DNA from: Clostridia bacterium
GTDB lineage: Bacteria; Bacillota; Clostridia; Oscillospirales; Acutalibacteraceae
Length of the DNA: 64,000 nucleotides
Direction of reading: 5' to 3'
NCBI GenBank assembly: GCA_017407645.1
Contig: JAFQWE010000018.1
Span: forward strand, 1 to 64,000
A program made the translations under genes and the position numbers. This document shows positions 8,584 through 14,945 of the stretch, one piece after another; within the stretch, counting starts at the first letter, position 1; every line of letters begins with the position of its first letter. The notes below the pieces were generated by a model. It searched no databases. It was not told the DNA's origin and saw only the letters and a program-made list of their open reading frames with translations.

Positions 8584-9471
8584 GTGATTGTTACCGATAA
8601 ACTGTATAAAAGTGGCAGTTGCATTGCCGCGCTTGGCACCTTTGACGGTGTTCATATCGGTCACAGCGAAGTGATTAAAAAGGCTTTGCAATTCGGTCTG
8701 CCCGTTGTAGTTGTAACCAGCAAGCAAAATCCCCGTGGTAGTGGTCGAATTTTGTCCGACGCTCTTTGCGACCTAAAATTTGAGCAACTTGGGGTTAGCG
8801 GTGTTGTAAGGCTTGATTTTGAAGACATTCGCAATATGTCTGCCGAAGAATACCTTGATATGCTTTGCAATGAGCTTGGTGCTGTCGGGTTTGCTTCAGG
8901 CTTTAATTTTCACTTTGGCAAAGGTGCAAAGGGCAATGCGGAAACTCTTAAAGAGTATGCTTTGCAAAAAGGTCTTAAATGTGCCGTTTGCGACAGTGTT
9001 GATATTGACGGACAACCAGTCTCCTCTACCCGCATAAGAAAGGCTATTTCCGATGGTGATGCGGATACTGCAAAAAAACTGCTTGGCGGTTTTTACGCCA
9101 TTGATTTTAAAGTTAAGCACGGTGCCGCAAGAGGCAGAGATATGGGATTTCCCACCATAAATCAGCCCTACAGTGAGATTTATGCACTGCCGAAATTTGC
9201 TGTATATGCGTCATACACTGATATTGACGGCAAGCGCTACCCCGCTGTTACCAACGTTGGTGTTAAACCCACCTTTAACGGTGACACTGTAATCGCTGAA
9301 ACGCACATTTGCGGATATGAGGGCGATATTTACGGCAAGAATCCCGTTGTTTATTTAGTGAGGTTTATTCGGAATGAAGTTAAATTCGACAGTACAGAGG
9401 ATTTAATCGCACAAATTTCAAAAGATAAAGCCCAAGCTATTGATATAATAGAAAAAACCGATAACATTTAA
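8584..9471 (+). CDS. ribF: Bifunctional riboflavin kinase / FAD synthetase
   Basis: 295 residues with a GTG start directly after the truB stop codon. The N-terminal nucleotidyltransferase has GTFDGVHIGHSEVI (HxGH motif) and SSTRIRKAISDGD; the C-terminal riboflavin kinase has GRDMGFPTIN and TNVGVKPTF. It converts riboflavin to FMN and then FAD. There is no FMN riboswitch before it, which fits control by the operon promoter at 1617. Its stop codon lies inside a bidirectional terminator. Confidence 0.96.
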   Translation: MIVTDKLYKSGSCIAALGTFDGVHIGHSEVIKKALQFGLPVVVVTSKQNPRGSGRILSDALCDLKFEQLGVSGVVRLDFEDIRNMSAEEYLDMLCNELGAVGFASGFNFHFGKGAKGNAETLKEYALQKGLKCAVCDSVDIDGQPVSSTRIRKAISDGDADTAKKLLGGFYAIDFKVKHGAARGRDMGFPTINQPYSEIYALPKFAVYASYTDIDGKRYPAVTNVGVKPTFNGDTVIAETHICGYEGDIYGKNPVVYLVRFIRNEVKFDSTEDLIAQISKDKAQAIDIIEKTDNI

Positions 9472-9490
9472 TAAAAATGTTATCGGTTTT
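9454..9490. terminator. Bidirectional terminator between ribF and trmB
   Basis: Sixteen-bp perfect arms (9454-9469 and 9475-9490, AAAACCGATAACATTT) around AATAA, with A- and T-runs at both ends. It terminates the convergent rimP-ribF and trmB transcripts and overlaps the ribF stop. Confidence 0.9.
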
Positions 9491-9495
9491 AATTT

Positions 9496-10158
9496 TTATC
9501 TTGCTTCAAGTCGGCAAATCGGCACGCCCATTGAGGTAAACCGTTGCTCGTACTCGGTCATAATATTGCCCTCGTATCCGCTGTTTGCCAAATCGTAGGT
9601 TACGTTAGACAGAGCGAATCCGCACTGTTCAAATTGGGTGATAGAAAAATCAAAAAATGGACGATTATCCGTCTTTTGATATATTGCGGCGCCATCGGTC
9701 ATAAGACTGCGGTATATCTCAAGAAAGTGTGAGTGGGTCAGTCGATGAGCTGCGTACTTATTCTTAGGAAAGGGACAAGAGAAATTAAGATAAATCAAAT
9801 CTATACTCTTTTGGGGGATAAGCCGCTCCAAATAGCCTGCATCCGCATTGACAAAAAGCACGTTTTTAAGACCGGCTTTTAGAGCCGCCTCTGCCGCGGT
9901 AACAATTACATTGGCGCAATACTCCACCGCAATATAGTTAATCTCAGGATGAAGTGCCGCAAGCTTAAGCATAAAGCCGCCCTTGCCACAACCCACCTCC
10001 ATATGAAACGGTGCTTTACGACCAAAGTAGCCGTCAAGGTCAATATAATCTTCTTCTGCATCGGTGAATCGCAGATTGTCACTGCGATAAACAAATATGT
10101 TGTTTTGGGCACCTTGAGCCAAGCGCTCCTCAAGGTGTTTCTTTTTTCTCATTCTCAT
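9496..10158 (-). CDS. trmB: tRNA (guanine-N7)-methyltransferase
   Basis: 220 residues. The SAM-binding motif MEVGCGKGGFMLKLA, the Y-x-x-x-E segment and the C-terminal KTDNRPFFDFS are those of TrmB, which makes m7G46 in the variable loop of tRNAs. The conserved substrate motif, usually N(F)xDPWPKxxHxKRRL, reads NFSCPFPKNKYAAHRL here: the Asp is replaced by Cys and the Trp by Phe. It is last in a minus-strand series after the LCP gene (8-bp gap). Confidence 0.9.
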   Translation of the reverse strand: MRMRKKKHLEERLAQGAQNNIFVYRSDNLRFTDAEEDYIDLDGYFGRKAPFHMEVGCGKGGFMLKLAALHPEINYIAVEYCANVIVTAAEAALKAGLKNVLFVNADAGYLERLIPQKSIDLIYLNFSCPFPKNKYAAHRLTHSHFLEIYRSLMTDGAAIYQKTDNRPFFDFSITQFEQCGFALSNVTYDLANSGYEGNIMTEYEQRFTSMGVPICRLEAR

Positions 10159-10165
10159 AATATCG

Positions 10166-11224
10166 CTATTTTACCTCTTCATAAAACACATCAAGCACTA
10201 TTTCATAAAGCGCTTTTTGGTCAACGTACATTTCGACGTATTTTTCTCCTTGCACCACCTTGCCGGGTACAGATACAAATTCTAACTTTGCGCCGCCGTT
10301 AATAAAGACAGTTGCAAGATATGTAATTCTCGTTGCATCAAGATTATTGCAGGAATATTTGTTAAGGCGGTTGTACAATTTTAATGGAGTTGTTATATCT
10401 TGCTTGGTTTTCTCTATAGATTTGTTGGCAAATGCCTTAAGATAATCAACCTGCCGTTGCACACGATTGTTATTACCTTCAATGGTTGCCTTGCTTCGCT
10501 TTTGAATATAATCAAGAGCTTTTTTGCCGTAAATTGTAACCATCTTACCGGTAGGATTCCAGTTTGAGTCATAACCCGGCACGGTAACGCCGCCAACATA
10601 GTCGTTAAGCACCGAAATTGCAGTCCACTTCATACTGAAATAGGTGTTGATAGGCACACCGTAAAGCAGTCGAGACACCGCTTCAACAGTGTTTTCACAT
10701 CCATTTACGGCATCAACCCCATAAGCATAAGCGTTGCAAAGTTGTTGTTTCTTGATACCAACAGAATTGCCCTCTTCAGAAATAACATTAACATCAGCCA
10801 TAATATCCCGAGATATTGCTATAACAGTCACCTTTCCCGACTGAGTATCGATAGCCATAAGGTAGAGGGCATCTGCTTGCCCGTTTGCGTTTTTATGGCG
10901 CTCTTCATCGTCAACACCAATTATCATCACAGAGGTCATATTTTCGTTATAAATATATTTTTTTCCTTCGTGTCTGATAACGCCGTCTTCATCAATATCA
11001 ACATCATATCCACTGGGGGCAATCATTGACTGACTGCCATTATCAAGCAAGGCTTTTCTGCCCGAATGCCACATAATTCCAAAAGCTGCAACTGCAATTA
11101 GTGCAAGACAAAGCAGAATGCTGATAATTACTATCAGCACCTTCTTCCACCTGCGATTATACAAAAATTCAAGGGGGTTCCTTTTTATTTTCGTTTGGTT
11201 TTCAGTATTATTTTGTAAGTTCAT
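10166..11224 (-). CDS. LytR-CpsA-Psr (LCP) family cell-wall glycopolymer ligase
   Basis: 352 residues: short cytoplasmic tail, one membrane helix at about residues 29-51, then an extracellular LCP domain (MIIGVDDEERHKNANGQADA..., AISRDIMADV, PINTYFSMKW, VGGVTVP, ALDYIQKR, NRVQRQVDYLKAF). LCP enzymes transfer undecaprenyl-linked anionic polymers onto peptidoglycan; the Arg residues of SRD and NRVQRQ bind the pyrophosphate. The gene overlaps the sortase gene by 17 bp, implying co-expression, so a wall-polymer ligase and a wall-protein anchorer are made together. Confidence 0.9.
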   Translation of the reverse strand: MNLQNNTENQTKIKRNPLEFLYNRRWKKVLIVIISILLCLALIAVAAFGIMWHSGRKALLDNGSQSMIAPSGYDVDIDEDGVIRHEGKKYIYNENMTSVMIIGVDDEERHKNANGQADALYLMAIDTQSGKVTVIAISRDIMADVNVISEEGNSVGIKKQQLCNAYAYGVDAVNGCENTVEAVSRLLYGVPINTYFSMKWTAISVLNDYVGGVTVPGYDSNWNPTGKMVTIYGKKALDYIQKRSKATIEGNNNRVQRQVDYLKAFANKSIEKTKQDITTPLKLYNRLNKYSCNNLDATRITYLATVFINGGAKLEFVSVPGKVVQGEKYVEMYVDQKALYEIVLDVFYEEVK

Positions 11225-11993
11225 CCTTAATCAATACTCCTTGAACCAAATAACGATAGCGCTTATCACTTATGCAAGTGCTTAAAGTGACGATTGGGTC
11301 ATCCGCAGTAACCTTAACCCCTTCGCGAACGTTTTTAATCAGACTTACAGGGTTAGTTGCAAATTCTAAATACTCCTTATATACTGCTTTATCGGTGAAA
11401 TCAAAGGAATTTAAAATATGTCGGTTATCATATCTGTAAGCGGCAAAAATGCGGTAAGTTTTAATATGGCCAGGGGTGTAAATTGTGAAATACTCGTTTT
11501 CTTCAAAAAACTTTGGGTCCCTAAAATTGTGCAAGGTTCTGAACATTGTTTTGTTCTTCATATTGTGGCCGTAAATAACAGTGTTTCGGTCGGTAAACTG
11601 ATTGCTGTTATTGCGCTGTATGTAAATCGAGCCTGCCACATTATACTTACCGTCAAGATTATGGTTTATATAAAAGTCATTATCTTTATCGGGGCTACTT
11701 TGCAAAATAGGATAATCAACGTTTGTGTTTGGAACGGTAATCCAGCCACAAACATCAGGATTTTGTGCTTTGAGAGTTGCAAAGTCAATTGGATTGTCTA
11801 CAAGTATAACCTGACTTTCGGTGGAGGAGTTTGTACCATTCTGTGATGAGGGGTTTTTAAACGCATCCTGATCGATGCCGTCACCGCCAAAAAAATACCA
11901 CAAAACTCCACCCAAGCTAATAAGAAAAACTAATAGCATTGCAATGGTTATAATAAGCCAACCCTTGCGCTTTTTGTTTTCATTTTGTTCCAT
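11208..11993 (-). CDS. srtB: Class B sortase
   Basis: 261 residues from the ATG at 11993 (an upstream in-frame start adds nine residues but no better RBS). Signal-anchor helix at residues 11-35; catalytic His143 in YGHNMK, Cys240 in TLSTC and Arg247. NPDVCGWITVP and YPILQSSPDKDNDFYINHN are class B signatures. It cleaves a sorting signal in secreted proteins and joins them to peptidoglycan. The three secreted proteins immediately upstream (12079-17741) end in TGD-hydrophobic-KKARA tails and are the likely substrates; this pairing is inference from position. Overlaps the LCP gene. Confidence 0.92.
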   Translation of the reverse strand: MEQNENKKRKGWLIITIAMLLVFLISLGGVLWYFFGGDGIDQDAFKNPSSQNGTNSSTESQVILVDNPIDFATLKAQNPDVCGWITVPNTNVDYPILQSSPDKDNDFYINHNLDGKYNVAGSIYIQRNNSNQFTDRNTVIYGHNMKNKTMFRTLHNFRDPKFFEENEYFTIYTPGHIKTYRIFAAYRYDNRHILNSFDFTDKAVYKEYLEFATNPVSLIKNVREGVKVTADDPIVTLSTCISDKRYRYLVQGVLIKDELTK

Positions 11994-12020
11994 TATAACC
12001 ACCGCCTTTAATATAGACAT

Positions 12021-12060
12021 AAGTCCTACCCATCTGCTTGCAGATTAGGTAGGACTTTTA
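12021..12060. other. Stem-loop between the small wall protein and the sortase
   Basis: AAGTCCTACC (12021-12030) pairs with GGTAGGACTT (12048-12057) with a partly paired inner helix. On the minus strand it is not followed by a U-run, so it may only attenuate or stabilise the upstream mRNA and let some transcription reach the sortase, for which I see no separate strong promoter. Confidence 0.5.
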
Positions 12061-12078
12061 AGCAAATTTAAGTTTTAA

Positions 12079-12525
12079 TTATGCGCGAGCCTTCTTAAAT
12101 GCATAGCCTGCGCCTGCAAGTGCTGCCAAGCAAGCAAAAACGAGCATATAAACACTATCACCTGTAGGTGGTGCAGTAGGATCCTTATCACCCTCGCTGG
12201 AAATAGCGTTGAAATTTGCAACAGCCTTAACGTCACTGCTTATGCCGATAATAACAAGCTTATCCTTTGCAGTACCCTGCTTGATTTCATACTCACCGGT
12301 AATTGTCCAATCAACAAACTTGTAGCCGTTAGCAGGAGTAGCGGTAATTTCGTAAACGTTGTTACCCTTGTCAACCTTGTTAACAGAGCCGGCATTTGCG
12401 TTGTTGGGAGATACCTCACATTTGTAGGTAGAAGGAGCGACCGGACTGTCAGCTGCCATAACAGCAACAGGAAGACACAGAGCAAAAATTAAAGCAATTG
12501 CTAAAACAGAAATAAGTTTTTTCAT
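12079..12525 (-). CDS. Small secreted protein with InlB-type repeat and sorting signal
   Basis: 148 residues from the ATG at 12525 (GGAGG 8 nt upstream). Signal peptide residues 1-24 (cut near MAA-DSP). Residues 33-105 form one bacterial-repeat/InlB B-like domain (ITATPANGYKFVDWTITGEYE...VKAVANF), a fold common in Gram-positive surface proteins. The tail has APPTGD (118-123), a hydrophobic helix and KKARA, the layout of a sortase substrate with a variant motif instead of LPXTG. It is next to the class B sortase gene and has its own promoter. The ligand or role is unknown. Confidence 0.8.
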   Translation of the reverse strand: MKKLISVLAIALIFALCLPVAVMAADSPVAPSTYKCEVSPNNANAGSVNKVDKGNNVYEITATPANGYKFVDWTITGEYEIKQGTAKDKLVIIGISSDVKAVANFNAISSEGDKDPTAPPTGDSVYMLVFACLAALAGAGYAFKKARA

Positions 12526-12560
12526 TTTATAGACCTCCACATATATTTTTGATTACAATT

Positions 12561-12589
12561 ATATTAACACAAATTTTTTTAAATGTCAA
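12561..12589 (-). promoter_or_regulatory. Promoter of the small wall protein (and probably srtB-LCP-trmB)
   Basis: On the minus strand, TTGACA (12589-12584) and TAATAT (12566-12561) are 17 bp apart, about 30 nt ahead of the ribosome-binding site. Confidence 0.75.
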
Positions 12590-12620
12590 CAACAATAACT
12601 GTATTTATTGATAAAAATTA

Positions 12621-12650
12621 AAGGCTCACAATCCGAAGACTGTGAGCCTT
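12621..12650 (-). terminator. UUCG-loop terminator of the second wall-protein gene
   Basis: On the minus strand the stem AAGGCTCACAGTC/GATTGTGAGCCTT closes a cUUCGg tetraloop and is followed by TTAATTTTT. The apical part matches the terminator of the paralogue at 14910-14935. Confidence 0.85.
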
Positions 12651-12659
12651 AATACTTAA

Positions 12660-14819
12660 TTAAGCGCGTGCTTTTTTCTTAAGAAGAACAAATGCAGCAG
12701 ATACTGCGCTAACAAGCATTACAACAGCAGGAACAACAATGTTTCTTGCGTCACCAGTTGTTGCAGCGCCGCCCTTACCTGAAAGGGAGGTAAGAGAAAT
12801 TACAGACCACTTTCTGCCATTAGGACACCAGTTACCGGTAAGTCTGAGACCGAGCTTAGCGTAGGTGAAATCTGCACCGGCTACGTCAACAGAGGTAGCC
12901 TCGCCACCAGCGGTAAGAGTCCACTTAAGTGCAACACCGCCGAGGCTTACACTAACTTTACCATCCTTATAGGTAAGCTCATACTCGCCGTTAGGAAGAA
13001 CAAGCAAGTCGGAAGATGCAAGTTCCTCACCCTTATAAAGAATGTATGCGGTATAGCTGTTGTCATTTTTATTTTCACTTGTAGTGTCGTTCCTAATGCG
13101 GAGCTCAAGGTTTTCACGCTCGTTGCCGAAGTATGCAGAACACCACTCACCGGAGTAGTTGTTGTAGCCGTTCTTCATAGCAAGGGTGCCCTTGAACTTA
13201 AATCCACCTGACATATCGTAGTTCTTGGTAGTCCAGATAGTCTTGGTGCCATTTCCGGTTTCGATAAGGAAGTCGCCGTTTGCAGTGAACTTGCCTTCGC
13301 TGTCAACCCAATCAGCCTCTTCAAACTTTTCAGGTGCCCAAGTAGTAAGGGTTTCACCCTTAACAACTTCTTCACCCTCAGAAGCAGGTGCAAGAGGGGC
13401 AAGGTTGATAAGTTTCCACTCACGGCCATTAGGACACCAGTTGTTGGTGAGCTTAAGACCAATCTTAGCATCGCCCAAATAAGCATCTACAGGAACTTCT
13501 TTTGCAACGGTAGTATCAGCAAGAGTCCAATCAAGTTTTACGCCGCCGATAGAAACGGTGATCTTACCTTCTTTATAGGTAACCTCATAATCGCCGTTAG
13601 GAGTCTTATCAAGGTCATAGCTTGCAAGCTCTTCACCGTCGTATATGATATATGCAGTAAAAGTGGTATCATTTTTACCGTCATTCTTAATGCGAAGCTC
13701 AAGATTCTTATCTTCACTACCGAAGTATGCTGAGCACCACTCACCGTAGTAGTTGTTGTAGCCATTCTTCATATAAAGGGTACCCTTAAATGTGAAGCCT
13801 GAAGAAAGATCGTAGTTCTTTACAGTCCAAATAGTTTTGTGAGTGCTTTCGTTAGTACCATTCAACAAGAACTTGCCGTCAACGATGAAGTCAACGTCGC
13901 CTGTCCAATCAGCTTCTTCAAACTTTTCGGGTGCCCATGCTTCAGTAAGAGCTTCGCCCTTGGGAAGTGTAGGCTCACCGCCTTCACCATTACCACCGTC
14001 GACTACACGAACATCACCGCACTTGTTGCAGGTGGTGTCGTTATCGTCGTCGTACTCGTGAGTTGTGCAGACAGCACCAACAAGCTTGAAGGTGTTATAG
14101 TAAGCATGTGCGTTCCAAGCAAAGCAAGACTCAAGACCAATAGTTGCATCAGAAACATCGATTGAATCTGAACTATCATTATAGGTCAAAGTACCAAAAT
14201 CTGTTGCTCCAACAGTCAAAGAATATTTAACGTCTTTAGTTGCAGGATCATAATTCAATGTAAACTCAGAATTGCCAAGATAGTAGTTGCTGAAGAAATA
14301 CTCAAGATTTGCAGCAGCTTCTTCACGTGTCCAAGCAGAATGATCCTTATCAAAGATAGGATCACTGGTCGCTACAACAGTGCCATCAACAGCAATTTCC
14401 ATAACAACTGCATCTTTAGTGCTTACAGGGGTAAGGTATGCAGAAACGTTGCCAATATTTACAGCCAAGAATTTCTTACCGGGTTGACCGGCAACATTCT
14501 TGGTGCCTGAAGTATTTGCACTGTAAGTAGCGGTAAATCCTTCGGTAAGAATGAATGTATCCTTGTAGGTTGCTTCCGTTTGACCGGAAGTATTGGCAGC
14601 TGAAAGCTTAAGACCGCCATTTGTATTAACAACTGATTCCGGCTTTGAGAAGGTCCAATCATCAGCAACTGCTGCCTTAGAATTGTTAAACTCAAATCCT
14701 GTACCGTACAATACTGACGGTTCAGACTCATCTGTACCGATTGCGTAGATTGCGCCGGCGCTAATCATAGTAACGACGAGAGCAATAACACAAACGATGC
14801 TTAATACGCGCTTTTTCAT
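12660..14819 (-). CDS. Large sortase-anchored surface protein, paralogue 2 (three repeat units)
   Basis: 719 residues from the ATG at 14819 (GGAGG upstream; the ORF extends five codons further). Signal peptide residues 1-28 is identical to that of the neighbour at 14946. Then one unit of ~215 residues starting SVLYGTGFEF, a Cys/His linker (CTTHEYDDDNDTTCNKCGDVRVV), and two ~200-residue units sharing KNYD(L/M)S(S/G)GF.FKGTL.MKNG and GEWCSAYFG. The tail is ATTGDARNIVVP, a membrane helix and LLKKKARA. The units look beta-rich with alternating hydrophobics and could be laminin-G/concanavalin-like carbohydrate-binding folds; that is a guess. No enzyme motif recognised. Confidence 0.8.
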   Translation of the reverse strand: MKKRVLSIVCVIALVVTMISAGAIYAIGTDESEPSVLYGTGFEFNNSKAAVADDWTFSKPESVVNTNGGLKLSAANTSGQTEATYKDTFILTEGFTATYSANTSGTKNVAGQPGKKFLAVNIGNVSAYLTPVSTKDAVVMEIAVDGTVVATSDPIFDKDHSAWTREEAAANLEYFFSNYYLGNSEFTLNYDPATKDVKYSLTVGATDFGTLTYNDSSDSIDVSDATIGLESCFAWNAHAYYNTFKLVGAVCTTHEYDDDNDTTCNKCGDVRVVDGGNGEGGEPTLPKGEALTEAWAPEKFEEADWTGDVDFIVDGKFLLNGTNESTHKTIWTVKNYDLSSGFTFKGTLYMKNGYNNYYGEWCSAYFGSEDKNLELRIKNDGKNDTTFTAYIIYDGEELASYDLDKTPNGDYEVTYKEGKITVSIGGVKLDWTLADTTVAKEVPVDAYLGDAKIGLKLTNNWCPNGREWKLINLAPLAPASEGEEVVKGETLTTWAPEKFEEADWVDSEGKFTANGDFLIETGNGTKTIWTTKNYDMSGGFKFKGTLAMKNGYNNYSGEWCSAYFGNERENLELRIRNDTTSENKNDNSYTAYILYKGEELASSDLLVLPNGEYELTYKDGKVSVSLGGVALKWTLTAGGEATSVDVAGADFTYAKLGLRLTGNWCPNGRKWSVISLTSLSGKGGAATTGDARNIVVPAVVMLVSAVSAAFVLLKKKARA

Positions 14820-14851
14820 TTTTGTATCCTCCATATATTTTAATTAAAATC

Positions 14852-14880
14852 ATACTATCATATTTTAAAAACTATGTCAA
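14852..14880 (-). promoter_or_regulatory. Promoter of wall-protein paralogue 2
   Basis: TTGACA (14880-14875) and TAGTAT (14857-14852) on the minus strand with 17-bp spacing, between the terminator of paralogue 1 and the RBS of paralogue 2, so the second gene is transcribed independently. Confidence 0.75.
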
Positions 14881-14909
14881 CCATAAAGGATTAAATTTAG
14901 GTACAAAAA

Positions 14910-14935
14910 AACCCACAGTCCGAAGACTGTGGGTT
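14910..14935 (-). terminator. UUCG-loop terminator of the first wall-protein gene
   Basis: Perfect 11-bp stem (14910-14920 with 14925-14935) closing a UUCG loop on the minus strand, followed by TTTTTTGTAC. Its core (ACAGTC-UUCG-GA.TGTG) is shared with the terminator at 12621-12650, so the duplication included the 3' region. Confidence 0.9.
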
Positions 14936-14945
14936 TAATATTTAA

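Noticed and set aside
8400..8590. FMN riboswitch before ribF
   Set aside because: ribF starts one codon after truB with no leader.
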